Assembly: GCA_959601025.1 (NCBI GenBank)
Contig: CAUGOD010000051.1
Coordinates: forward strand, 1 to 14,616
Origin: an uncultured Oscillospiraceae bacterium
Lineage (GTDB): Bacteria > Bacillota > Clostridia > Oscillospirales > Acutalibacteraceae
Length of the DNA: 14,616 nt
Direction of reading: 5' to 3'
The notes beneath the pieces are model-generated. The model had not been told where the DNA came from and searched no databases. It worked only from the letters and a program-made list of their open reading frames with translations. The first letter of the stretch is position 1, and the number at the start of each line of letters is the position of its first letter. Below are positions 5,517 to 12,821 of this stretch, in pieces. Both the position numbers and the translations under genes were made by a program.

Positions 5517-6653
5517 TTGCCGATTTACAAATCCAACGGCAAAAAAGATGGCTTGCAAAAATATAACGTGCGTATAAATTATATTTCCGAAAGCGGACAG
5601 GCCAAACAGCTTACCCGTGTGGCCTACGGCTTGGACACTGCCAAAGATTTGGAGCGCCGCCTGCTGCACGACCTGAAAAGCAACGGGGAAAATTCCGTCA
5701 GAAAAATGACGGTTCGGCAGTTGTTTGAGGAATATGCCGCGGTCAAAAAGTACGAGGTTCGCCAAAGCACCTACGACAAAACGGTGAGGACATTTGAGTA
5801 TTATATCTTTCCTATGCTGGCAGACGTCTGCATTGATAAGCTGTCAGCCAAAATCCTTCAGGACTGGAAAATCTCCCTTGAAGAACGCGACCTTGCCTTG
5901 AAGACAAAGAAGAATGTCTACAGCGAACTGCGTACCATGTTCAACTATGCCGTCCGAATGGAATACCTGCCGAAAAGCCCGCTTGTTAAAGTGGGGAATT
6001 TTAAAGACCCTTTAGCGACCAAGCAGGAAATCAATTTTTATACGCCGGACGAATTCAGGGCATATATCCGCGCCGCAAAGGAAATGGCTCTGCAAAAGCA
6101 AAAAGCGGAAAACGACCTTTTTGAATGGAACTATTATGTGTTTTTCAATATCGCGTTTTATACCGGGCTTCGGAAAGGCGAAATACACGCTCTGCGCTGG
6201 TGCGACATTGACGGGGCGTATTTGTCCGTAAAACACAGCATAACCCAAAAGCTGCACAACGAAGATGTGGAAACGCCGCCCAAAAACAAATCGTCTATAC
6301 GGACAATCCAAATCCCCCTGCCGCTGATAAAGATACTGGACGAACACAAAAAGCGGCAAATGCTGCTGGGGAACTGGAGCAGCGAACACCGGGTGTTAGG
6401 GGAAGAACGCTGTTTGAGGGACACGACCATTCAAAAGCGGAACAACCTGTATGCTTCGTTAGCGGGTGTCAAACGGATACGCATACACGATTTTCGCCAC
6501 TCCCACGCCTCCCTGCTCGCCAACATGGGTATCAACATTCAAGAGGTGGCGCGAAGGCTGGGACACGCTAAAATCGAAATGACGTGGAACACCTATTCCC
6601 ACCTGTACCCGCGTGAAGAAGAAAGAGCCATTGCGGTGCTTAATCAGGTATAA
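5517..6653 (+). CDS. int: Tyrosine-type site-specific integrase
   Basis: About 378 aa. ATG 5511 lies only 2 nt after AGGAGG, whereas TTG 5517 in the same frame is at the normal 8 nt, so TTG is preferred. The order is an arm-binding N-terminal domain (~1-60), a SAM-like core-binding domain (~65-160, KMTVRQLFEEYAAVKKYEVRQSTYDKTVRT) and the catalytic domain. Catalytic residues, numbered from ATG 5511, are R221 (TGLRKGE), K258 region (PPKNK), H326 and R329 (HDFRH), H352 (LGHAK) and nucleophile Y362 (NTYSHLYP). All are present, so the enzyme should be active. It catalyses integration into and excision from the tRNA-Trp 3' end. The gene lies next to the right attachment site, as usual for such elements. 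Confidence 0.95.
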   Translation: MPIYKSNGKKDGLQKYNVRINYISESGQAKQLTRVAYGLDTAKDLERRLLHDLKSNGENSVRKMTVRQLFEEYAAVKKYEVRQSTYDKTVRTFEYYIFPMLADVCIDKLSAKILQDWKISLEERDLALKTKKNVYSELRTMFNYAVRMEYLPKSPLVKVGNFKDPLATKQEINFYTPDEFRAYIRAAKEMALQKQKAENDLFEWNYYVFFNIAFYTGLRKGEIHALRWCDIDGAYLSVKHSITQKLHNEDVETPPKNKSSIRTIQIPLPLIKILDEHKKRQMLLGNWSSEHRVLGEERCLRDTTIQKRNNLYASLAGVKRIRIHDFRHSHASLLANMGINIQEVARRLGHAKIEMTWNTYSHLYPREEERAIAVLNQV

Positions 6654-6658
6654 AACCC

Positions 6659-6675
6659 TGCACGTTTCGTACACG
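6659..6675 (+). repeat. Possible right integrase arm-type sites (TGCACG/TACACG, 11-bp period)
   Basis: Starts 5 bp after the integrase stop and matches the pair at 108-124 in sequence, spacing and orientation. CTGAAAAGCA at 6681-6690 resembles the core of the 16-bp repeat found at 136-151 and 5479-5494. Confidence 0.45.
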
Positions 6676-6733
6676 AAAAGCTGAAAAGCAGATATATAGG
6701 GTTGAATAAGAAAATGGTAACAGAAGGAAAAAA

Positions 6734-6803
6734 CGGCTTGAACACACGCTTTTTGACACATGGCAAGCCGCCGCAGATACGCTTTGAAACCGTATGCGTT
6801 TTT
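6734..6803 (+). terminator. Stem-loops after the integrase, the second terminator-like
   Basis: CGGCTTG (6734-6740) pairs with CAAGCCG (6764-6770). A second stem, CGC..ATACG (6772-6781) with CGTATGCG (6791-6798), is followed by T5 and probably terminates integrase transcription right at the attR boundary. Confidence 0.5.
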
Positions 6804-6819
6804 CCTTCTTCCCCTGCCA
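6803..6819 (+). repeat. attR: attR core: duplicated tRNA-Trp 3' end
   Basis: Matches 38-54 at 16 of 17 positions and ends in the same CCCCTGCCA. No other part of a tRNA precedes it, so it is a recombination scar rather than a gene. The natural tRNA terminator follows 4 bp later. Confidence 0.85.
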
Positions 6820-6822
6820 AAG

Positions 6823-6868
6823 AAAAGTGCGTTAAACCCAGTTATTTCGAGGGTTTAGCGCACTTTTT
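6823..6868 (+). terminator. Original tRNA-Trp terminator, displaced by the element
   Basis: A 17-bp stem (6823-6839 with 6851-6867, core AGTGCG..AAACCC, one G-U) with an 11-nt loop and T run. It follows attR as the native terminator would have followed the tRNA before integration. No gene is seen from here to 7161. Confidence 0.85.
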
Positions 6869-7093
6869 CGTTTGCGTAAACTTTTTTAGGCTATCCGGGA
6901 TTCCCCTCTTTCCCCCTCAAAAACAGCCGCTTTCTGGTACAAAGGTCGTAAAATGGTTGTCCGAATCGTTTTTTCTTTAGTATGATTGATTCCTAAATGG
7001 CTCAGCTTGTCAAGGAGGAATCCTCTACCTTCCGCTTCTTGACCTGATCGAGCATCCTATTAAGAAAATGATTTTGAAGTGTAACACAAATAT

Positions 7094-7134
7094 TAAAACG
7101 GCCGGCATCACGGAAGTTATCCCGATACCGGCCG
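7094..7134 (-). terminator. Terminator of the two-component operon
   Basis: CGGCCGG and ATC (7099-7109) pair with GAT and CCGGCCG (7124-7134), with one opposed C/A mismatch. On the minus strand it is followed by TTTTAATA, and it lies 28 bp past the stop of the last operon gene. Confidence 0.75.
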
Positions 7135-7161
7135 ATGCAATAGCTGTTTCTTCTTTCCCGG

Positions 7162-7539
7162 CTATTCCCGGGTCAATTCATCTGTCAGCCGCAGAATCTC
7201 CGGCGCCAGCTTTTCTCGCCGCTTTTGGGTAATATAGCTATAAAGCGGATAGGCAGCGCTGATTCCGACAATTCCAACCATACCAATAAGGATACCAGGG
7301 ATAAAAAATCTGTCCGCCCAGACCAAGGTACAGCACATGCCGATACCGAGGATCAAACTGCTTATAATACCGACGATTATCGCGGCGATTGTACCCGGCT
7401 TGGCGGCGCTGGCGTCCAATCGGCGCAGTTGCTCCCATTTATCTTCTTCCTTCGAGGTATATTTCTCCCGGATCTTTTGAATCTCCTCCTGCTGTTTGGC
7501 GGAATAAGTGTAATGGAAAGCGTCCTTCTTTACGCTCAT
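7162..7539 (-). CDS. Small 2-TM membrane protein (clostridial family sometimes labelled 'dihydropteridine reductase')
   Basis: 125 aa from ATG 7539, preceded by AAAGGAGG at 7-nt spacing; the upstream extension to 7620 has no ribosome site. A charged helical N-terminus (YSAKQQEEIQKIREKYTSKEEDKWEQLRRLDASA) precedes two membrane helices (about residues 47-68 and 77-99) and a basic C-terminus ending EILRLTDELTRE. I recognise the KYxxKEEDKxEQLRRLD pattern from a widespread clostridial family. Its reductase label has no visible support: there is no nucleotide-binding motif. It is the last gene of the two-component operon, so a role in membrane stress or transport is possible but unproven. Confidence 0.8.
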   Translation of the reverse strand: MSVKKDAFHYTYSAKQQEEIQKIREKYTSKEEDKWEQLRRLDASAAKPGTIAAIIVGIISSLILGIGMCCTLVWADRFFIPGILIGMVGIVGISAAYPLYSYITQKRREKLAPEILRLTDELTRE

Positions 7540-7603
7540 GGCGATTGCCTCCTTTAACGTTGTGCCTGTATTGTACGCAGACAGCTTTTCCAAAATGATG
7601 ATA

Positions 7604-8515
7604 TTATGTTTGCGAATCATTAATTTTGCGCTTTTTCAACTGTTTTGTTGAATTGGCGATCATATAAACAGCTATGGACAGAACGATGACACAGACGGCC
7701 GCGCCGGAGACGCCTGTCATGATCTGACGGAACCTTGGTTGGCCGCCTCCAAACCGGGCCAGCATTGCCGTTTCCAGAGATAACATGGAAACCAGCGCCG
7801 CCGTCAGGCTGATTGCTTTAGCGGATGACAAGATCGGTCTTCCCCGTTTCCGGTATTTGATCACGTTGACGATCGCGGAAATCGTGATGTAAAAGGTATA
7901 GGTCGCCATCGCATAGATGAGCAGCCCCGGATAAGAGAAGCCGCGGTTCAGATACACCATGTAAACAACGATCCCGATGAGCGCCTGGTTCATCAACACC
8001 AGGATCGCTCCGCAGGCACGGTAATACCGAAGCTCCGCAGGAATGTCTACACCCAGCGGCTTTCGGTGCACATACCGAACCAGCATGGCGCGCATAATGG
8101 AGAGCAGCAGGTAATAAAACGCCAGCGTGATAAACCATGCTGAACGATACCGTATGCCGGAAAACACGTTGAGGGCTACATACAGCAGGTTTGCAAACAG
8201 TCCGCCGCAAAGGGTAAGCTCTGAGCGAAATATGTCGTCATCCAATATCCGGTCGCCCAGCGGATGGGATCGAAGTTTTTTGACTAAAGGCAGATTGTCA
8301 AAGCCCCTGTGAACCGCATTGGCGATTTCTGCGATCCCCGTTACCGTGATAATCATGGCATAGGCGGAAAGAAAGTACGCCACATATGAAAAAAACGATT
8401 TATCCCCGACGCCAAGAATTACAAACACAAAAATAAAGGAGGGTACTGCAATCAGGACCGTCGGCAGAGGCGGCAGGAAAAACAGTTTTTTCAAAATGCC
8501 CTTAAGACGTTCCAT
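7604..8515 (-). CDS. Polytopic membrane protein of unknown function, operon with two-component system
   Basis: 303 aa from ATG 8515, AGGAGG 7 nt upstream inside the kinase gene; it overlaps the kinase frame by 14 bp. About eight hydrophobic helices can be placed (residues ~13-34, 42-62, 101-120, 127-146, 168-190, 196-218, 232-252, 264-287). A soluble loop containing HRGFDNLPLVKKLRSHPLGDR lies after helix 2 and the C-terminus is basic. No transporter or enzyme motif is recognisable. Tight coupling to the kinase suggests it is a sensor partner or an output of the same system. Confidence 0.8.
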   Translation of the reverse strand: MERLKGILKKLFFLPPLPTVLIAVPSFIFVFVILGVGDKSFFSYVAYFLSAYAMIITVTGIAEIANAVHRGFDNLPLVKKLRSHPLGDRILDDDIFRSELTLCGGLFANLLYVALNVFSGIRYRSAWFITLAFYYLLLSIMRAMLVRYVHRKPLGVDIPAELRYYRACGAILVLMNQALIGIVVYMVYLNRGFSYPGLLIYAMATYTFYITISAIVNVIKYRKRGRPILSSAKAISLTAALVSMLSLETAMLARFGGGQPRFRQIMTGVSGAAVCVIVLSIAVYMIANSTKQLKKRKINDSQT

Positions 8516-9596
8516 CCGCCTTCCTCCTAAGCCTTACGGTGAAGGTGGTTCCGCGTCCCACCTCACTGACGACCGAGATATCCCCTCCGGTGATGTCGAT
8601 GACCCGTTTGACAAGGGCCAGGCCCAGACCGTTCCCCTTGGTGGCATGGGAGGTATCCCCCTGATAAAACTTTTCAAAGATATGCTTCCCTGTCTCCGGG
8701 CTGATGCCGCAGCCGGTATCGGATACCTGAACGACCGCCAGAGTTCCTTCTGTTTTCAGCGTGATTCCTACTGTTCCGTCCTCGCTGGTAAATTTGAACG
8801 CATTGGAAAACAGATTGTTCCAGACGAGACCGAGCATTTCCGGATCGGCGTCGATCGTCACGCCGTCTTCGATATCGGTCTCGATCTCAATGTTTTTATC
8901 TTCCCATGCCGTTTCAAAGGTAAGCAGACATTCGCAAAGCTGCTCAGCCAGATCGTAGGTCTGCACATCCGGATAAATATTTTGATTCTCCAGCTTATTG
9001 AGCTTCAAAATATTGGTCACCATGTCGGCAAGACCGCGGGAGGCGTCGGTAATAGCTTTTGCGTATTCCACCCGGTTTTTTTCCGGCAGATCAGGCTGCT
9101 GGAGTATAGTGCCGTAGCTCTGGATTACCGCCAGAGGTGTTTTCAACTCATGGGAGACGTTGGCGATGAAATCGGTTCGCAGGGTCTCTGTACTGGAAAG
9201 CTCTTCGATCATGCGATTAAAATAATCAATGACCGTGTTGAAGCCGTTATTGGGATCAATCCCTTTCACTTTTTCAACCCGTACATTCAACTGCCCCTGC
9301 ATGATCTTCTCCGCCGCGTCTGTGAGCCGCTTTACAGGGCGTCCGATCATAAAATGTCTTCGGACCGCATCGATAGCGGCGCAGAGCAGGCTTAGAAAGA
9401 CCACATTGGCAAAGGTCAGCCGGGCCGCCGGTTTCGTCGCCTCTTCCGGGAACTCAAATTCTGCGACGGAGGAAAGCGTATTCAAAAAGAGCGTAAGGCA
9501 GCAGGTGATAATAAAGCCCATGCTCAAAAAAAACACGGAATAATTACGGAGCGCCAGAAGTATCCGCCGTGTATATTCTTCTTTTGTCCGGCTCAT
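8502..9596 (-). CDS. Membrane sensor histidine kinase
   Basis: 364 aa; ATG overlaps the regulator stop as ATGA. Two membrane helices (about residues 16-40 and 61-79) enclose only ~20 extracytoplasmic residues, so it probably senses within the membrane or through a partner protein. A HAMP linker (about 80-135) leads to HisKA with phospho-acceptor H149 (SHELKTPL). The ATPase domain has N box NNLFSNAFKFT (260-270), G1 DTGCGIS (293-299) and G2 GNGLGLAL (321-328). All key residues are present. It phosphorylates the adjacent OmpR-type regulator. The near-absent sensor domain, together with two membrane proteins in the operon, resembles the intramembrane-sensing arrangement of Bacillota antimicrobial-stress kinases; the signal is unknown. 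Confidence 0.93.
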   Translation of the reverse strand: MSRTKEEYTRRILLALRNYSVFFLSMGFIITCCLTLFLNTLSSVAEFEFPEEATKPAARLTFANVVFLSLLCAAIDAVRRHFMIGRPVKRLTDAAEKIMQGQLNVRVEKVKGIDPNNGFNTVIDYFNRMIEELSSTETLRTDFIANVSHELKTPLAVIQSYGTILQQPDLPEKNRVEYAKAITDASRGLADMVTNILKLNKLENQNIYPDVQTYDLAEQLCECLLTFETAWEDKNIEIETDIEDGVTIDADPEMLGLVWNNLFSNAFKFTSEDGTVGITLKTEGTLAVVQVSDTGCGISPETGKHIFEKFYQGDTSHATKGNGLGLALVKRVIDITGGDISVVSEVGRGTTFTVRLRRKADGTS

Positions 9597-10270
9597 GACT
9601 TGAGCACCGCCTTATAACCGAGACCATGCACTGTAACAATCTCAAAGTCGTCACATTCGGAAAATTTATTCCGGAGCTTGGTCATATAAACGTCCACCGT
9701 ACGTGGTCCCGAATCGGTATCCCCATCCCAGAACTCATCCATCAACTGGCTGCGTGTAAAGGTCTTTTTGGGGTAAGAGAGCAGCTTATAAAGCAGATTG
9801 AACTCCCGAACAGTCAACGGGATTTCTTTATCATGCAGATTAGCGGTTCGCTCATCCGCATCAAGCACCAGTTTGCCTACCTTCAGCCTGCGGCTGTTGG
9901 CGATCCTGGCCCGGCGCAGCAGCGCCCCGATGCGCAGCAACAGCTCATCCAAATCGACAGGCTTGACCAGGTAATCATCAACCCCGGCCTTAAACCCCCG
10001 CTGCTTAGCGGAGAAGTCATCCCTCGCTGTCATGAACAGGATCGGGATATCCTGATTTTGCTCCCGGATGGTCCGGGCGAACTCAAAGCCGTCAATGCCC
10101 GGCATCATAATATCCGAAATGACCAGATCAAACAGCGTTCCGCCGTACATTGCATCGTATGCTTCATTTGCATTCAGGCATCCGACCGTCTCATATCCGT
10201 TCCGATTCAAATAGGAACAAACCACGCGGTTCAGTTCCTTATCATCCTCAACTACTATTATTTTAAACAT
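9593..10270 (-). CDS. OmpR/PhoB-family response regulator
   Basis: 225 aa from ATG 10270, with AGGAGG 10 nt upstream; the nearer upstream ATG runs into a stop. The receiver domain has E8/D9/D10, phospho-acceptor D53 (ISDIMMPG), T81 and K103 (VKP). A winged-helix DNA-binding domain (about residues 128-222) shows the usual PLTVREFNLLYKLL and GPRTVDVYMTKLRNKF segments and ends in VHGLGYKA. It is the first gene of the operon and is translationally coupled to the kinase (ATGA overlap). It likely activates this operon and/or distant genes; no clear direct repeats for it are visible upstream. Confidence 0.94.
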   Translation of the reverse strand: MFKIIVVEDDKELNRVVCSYLNRNGYETVGCLNANEAYDAMYGGTLFDLVISDIMMPGIDGFEFARTIREQNQDIPILFMTARDDFSAKQRGFKAGVDDYLVKPVDLDELLLRIGALLRRARIANSRRLKVGKLVLDADERTANLHDKEIPLTVREFNLLYKLLSYPKKTFTRSQLMDEFWDGDTDSGPRTVDVYMTKLRNKFSECDDFEIVTVHGLGYKAVLKS

Positions 10271-10740
10271 TTTCCATGCGCCTCCTGCCCCATAGCATAC
10301 TTTACTTATAACACGAAGTTGTTAAAAAAATGTTTACGTTTCGATGTACCCCAAAAGCCGAAAGACAGGACAAGCAGCGATGGGTCCACGCTGCCTTTCC
10401 TGTCTCTTTACAGACTTCCTTGTGCCGAAGACTCACGGCTGTTACCGGCGTTTTTTCTGGTCTACGCACTGGCTCCTACGATTATCCTCTTCGATCTTCC
10501 ACTAGCCGCCGGCGACGCCATTTACTTTTACGATTTTTGACTTTGTCTTGATAAGATAAACCTCCATTTTCGCTTTGTGGTTTTGCTTGCGCTCCCTATT
10601 GTAAGGTGGCCATGTTTTTGAGTGGATTGCGTGTTGTTTACGAATTATTAAACCCCAGTTATTCTGCACTTCCTAGTCCCCTCCTCTGAAGCGCCGCCCT
10701 CCTGAATGCCGCCTGCCGAAATTTTCCGCAGGATTTCTTC
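10271..10740. other. Intergenic region with operon promoter and a long hairpin
   Basis: On the minus strand, an extended -10 (TG-T-TATAAG, 10305-10313) could start the two-component operon, but no good -35 is seen. AGACAGGA and GCAGCG (10363-10379) pair with CGCTGC and TCCTGTCT (10389-10405) around a 9-nt loop, with a 3-nt internal mismatch. The purpose is unknown. The open frames here (10330-10551, 10648-10857 region) have no ribosome sites or recognisable products. Confidence 0.4.
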
Positions 10741-10769
10741 TTGGCAGCACGTCTGCTTTCGCTTATAAT
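10741..10769 (+). promoter_or_regulatory. Promoter of the DUF3810 gene
   Basis: TTGGCA (10741-10746), 17 bp, TATAAT (10764-10769): near consensus, 37 bp before the start codon. It rules out translation from the upstream TTG at 10741. Confidence 0.8.
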
Positions 10770-10806
10770 AGGAGACAGAGCAAAAGCGGAAAAGGAGGAA
10801 AGCGGG

Positions 10807-11970
10807 ATGGATGGGAGGAGCGGGACAAGCAGAATAAGCGGAACAGACAAAAGACAAGAAAAAGGGCTCCTATGGAAAATCGTCCGATTCCTCCGGCATT
10901 TTCTTTTCCTGCTGCCGGCAGCAGCCGCCCTGTTGATTTACTTCCTGATTCCCCGTTTTCCTCAGTTCGCCGAGACGGTGTTTGCCCGCGGCCTTTTTCG
11001 ATTGGTTTCCGTCCCGCTCGGGATGGTTTCCTCCCTTTTCCCCTTTTCCCTGACCGAACTGGCGGCAGTCGCCGCCCTTCCTGTTTTCATCGGACTGCTT
11101 GTGAAGCTGCTTCGCCGGCTCCGGCGGTCGGGAAACCGCGCTCGGACGGCGGCGCGGGCCGGGAAAACGGCCGGCTGGTCCCTCTCTATCGTCCTGCTCG
11201 GCTATATGCTGCTGCATGGAGCGAATTTTTACCGGCTGCCAGTCTCCGAACTGCTGGAATTGGATATGTCGCAGAAATCCCCGGAATTCCTGCAGGCGGT
11301 CTGTATCGACCTGGCTCAAAGGGCCTCCGCTGCCCGAGAGGAGCTGCCGGAGGATGAAAATGGCCGCACCGTTCTTTCCTCTTCCCTGAACGATGTCCTC
11401 TGCCGCGCCGGGGACGGCTATAAGGTGCTGGACGACCGTTATTCCTTCCTTTGGGGCACCGTGAACCGCGGTAAACCGGTCAAGCTGTCCCACTGGTGGT
11501 CCTATACGCAGATCACCGGCATGTATTTCCCCTTCTTCGCAGAGGGAAACATCAATATTGATCAGCCGGATTTCGATATTCCGGTCACAGCGGCGCATGA
11601 GCTGGCGCATACCCGCGGTTTCGCCCGGGAGGACGAGTGCAATTTTTTCGCCTGCCTCTCCTGCTTTGAAAACCCCTCCCCCGATTACCGCTATTCCGGC
11701 TACCTGATGGCTTATGTTTACTGCTCCAACGCCCTGTACGGTTATGACGAGGATATGTGGCTCGCCACCCGGGCCTACTGCTCCGAAGGGGTAAAGGCCG
11801 ATCTCCGCCAACGTAATGAGTACTGGGCTCAGTTCGAGGGAAAGGTACAGGAGGTTTCCACGGCGGTGAACAATACGTTTCTGGAAATACAGGGAACCGA
11901 CGACGGCGTGCTCAGCTACAACCGGGTGGTCGCGCTGCTGCTTGCCTATTATGAAAAGGAAGGCCGTTAG
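10807..11970 (+). CDS. DUF3810 family membrane protein, putative zinc metallopeptidase
   Basis: 387 aa from ATG 10807, AGGAGG 8 nt upstream. Three hydrophobic helices at about residues 30-47, 62-98 (possibly two) and 124-140 anchor it. The C-terminal ~240 residues contain VTAAHELAHTRGFAREDECNFFA (about 265-287), an HExxH zinc motif with a downstream glutamate in EDE as third-ligand candidate, as in gluzincins. DUF3810 proteins share this layout and are predicted, not proven, proteases. It is a single-gene unit with its own promoter and terminator, GC-rich like the chromosome and unrelated to the neighbouring IS. Confidence 0.85.
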   Translation: MDGRSGTSRISGTDKRQEKGLLWKIVRFLRHFLFLLPAAAALLIYFLIPRFPQFAETVFARGLFRLVSVPLGMVSSLFPFSLTELAAVAALPVFIGLLVKLLRRLRRSGNRARTAARAGKTAGWSLSIVLLGYMLLHGANFYRLPVSELLELDMSQKSPEFLQAVCIDLAQRASAAREELPEDENGRTVLSSSLNDVLCRAGDGYKVLDDRYSFLWGTVNRGKPVKLSHWWSYTQITGMYFPFFAEGNINIDQPDFDIPVTAAHELAHTRGFAREDECNFFACLSCFENPSPDYRYSGYLMAYVYCSNALYGYDEDMWLATRAYCSEGVKADLRQRNEYWAQFEGKVQEVSTAVNNTFLEIQGTDDGVLSYNRVVALLLAYYEKEGR

Positions 11971-12035
11971 CCTTATCCGGCGGCCGCCGGAAATTCTTTG
12001 ATTTTGATCCTTTCTTTATTTCCTAATATCCACGA

Positions 12036-12072
12036 AAAAAGTGCGTTCCCTGAATATGGGAACGCACTTTTT
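12036..12072 (+). terminator. Terminator of the DUF3810 gene
   Basis: Perfect 15-bp stem (12036-12050 with 12058-12072, core GTGCGTTCCC/GGGAACGCAC), 7-nt loop and T run. Confidence 0.9.
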
Positions 12073-12154
12073 ACTTCGCTTGAGTGAGCGAAAAGAAACC
12101 ACCGGCTTAGCCGGCGGAAGAGCAAAGGGACTTTAGTCGGAAACAAAAGGGAAA

Positions 12155-12209
12155 CTCCCTGCTAAAATAAGATGTAGGTTTGGCCAACCACATCAAAAAA
12201 AGCAGGGAG
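12155..12209 (+). promoter_or_regulatory. Transposase ribosome-site sequestering stem
   Basis: CTCCCTGCT (12155-12163) is the exact complement of AGCAGGGAG (12201-12209), which contains most of the transposase Shine-Dalgarno. Pairing in the mRNA would hide the ribosome site, as described for IS200 in enterobacteria. Confidence 0.6.
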
Positions 12210-12218
12210 GACTTTATC

Positions 12219-12695
12219 GTGAAAGATAAAGACATAAAGAGTTTAGAGCATACGACATGGAGATGTCAATATCATATCGTATTTGCACCGAAATATCGCC
12301 GCATGGCGATATATGGGGATTTGAAGCAGGATATAGGATGGATTTTAAGAAAGCTGTGTGATGAAAAAGGAGTAGAAATCATAGAGGCGGAAGCCTGCCC
12401 CGACCATATCCATATGTTGGTGAGTATCCCGCCCAAGTATAGTGTGTCAACGTTTATGGGATTTCTGAAAGGGAAGAGCAGCCTAATGATCTTTGACAGA
12501 CACGCAAACTTAAAATACAAATACGGGAGCAGGACCTTTTGGGCGCGGGGATATTATGTGGACACAGTCGGCCGGAACAAAAAGCAGATTGAGGAATACA
12601 TCCGCAATCAATTGGAACAAGATCAAATTGCTGACCAGATGAGTCTTAAAGAGTTCCTAGACCCGTTTACGGGTAGCAAGAATTCCAAGGCATAG
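12219..12695 (+). CDS. tnpA: IS200/IS605 transposase TnpA (Y1 HuH)
   Basis: 158 aa from GTG 12219, GGGAGG 8 nt upstream; the ORF extends to 12180 without a ribosome site. The core has the HUH pair H63 and H65 (DHIHMLV), and the nucleophile Y127 with Q131 in QIEEYIRNQ, all intact. This Y1 transposase moves a single-stranded copy by peel-and-paste between hairpin ends, inserting next to a short target sequence. No TnpB gene accompanies it, so this is an IS200-like rather than IS605-like copy. The intact frame suggests recent arrival. Confidence 0.95.
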   Translation: MKDKDIKSLEHTTWRCQYHIVFAPKYRRMAIYGDLKQDIGWILRKLCDEKGVEIIEAEACPDHIHMLVSIPPKYSVSTFMGFLKGKSSLMIFDRHANLKYKYGSRTFWARGYYVDTVGRNKKQIEEYIRNQLEQDQIADQMSLKEFLDPFTGSKNSKA

Positions 12696-12700
12696 AATCA

Positions 12701-12821
12701 GCCCCTTTAGGGGCCGCCCGAAGAAGTAAAACGTTGGTCAGACCTTTCGGACGCCCCTTCAGGGGCTTATGTTTGTATCATGCCCTTCTAGGGCTTACTC
12801 AAGCCCCCGGCTTGCCGGGGG
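12701..12821 (+). repeat. Row of four hairpins at the IS right end
   Basis: GCCCCT/AGGGGC at 12701-12714, GCCCCT/AGGGGC at 12753-12766, GCCCT/AGGGC at 12782-12794, then the larger right-end hairpin at 12804-12821. The two middle ones are followed by CTTAT and CTTAC. The repeats may be decoy or degenerate copies of the right-end hairpin. Confidence 0.6.

Larger units (their letters stand above)
55..6819 (+). mobile_element. Integrative (mobilizable) element in tRNA-Trp, Rep/TcpA/tyrosine-integrase type
   Basis: The element lies between the tRNA-Trp 3' end and its repeat and is about 6.77 kb. It encodes an RHH protein, a sigma-like HTH protein, an Xre regulator, a DUF961/HelP-like protein, a CRESS-type Rep, a TcpA-like ATPase, a small winged-HTH protein and a tyrosine integrase next to the right end. 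No VirB4, VirB6 or lytic transglycosylase genes are seen, so it cannot build its own mating pore and is best called an IME. IMEs with Viral_Rep-like relaxases plus TcpA are known from streptococci; placing this element with them is inference from domain content. Base composition is mosaic: the left regulatory half is AT-rich, the rep-tcpA module is clearly GC-rich and the integrase is intermediate, suggesting modular assembly. Confidence 0.85.

Noticed and set aside
6803..6819. Second tRNA gene at the right end
   Set aside because: Only the last 17 nt of tRNA-Trp are present; no anticodon or D arm precedes it.
6702..6980. 92-codon frame spanning attR
   Set aside because: It crosses the element boundary and the tRNA terminator and has no ribosome site.
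8496..9395. Plus-strand frame of 299 codons opposite the histidine kinase
   Set aside because: Complement of a kinase with all motifs intact; no start signal.
9626..10540. Plus-strand frame of 304 codons opposite the response regulator
   Set aside because: Antisense to a complete OmpR-type regulator and no promoter or ribosome site.
10330..10551. 73-codon plus-strand frame in the intergenic region
   Set aside because: No ribosome site; arginine/serine-rich nonsense-like product overlapping the hairpin.
10870..11811. Minus-strand frame of 313 codons opposite the DUF3810 gene
   Set aside because: The plus-strand gene has promoter, ribosome site and HExxH motif; the antisense frame has none.
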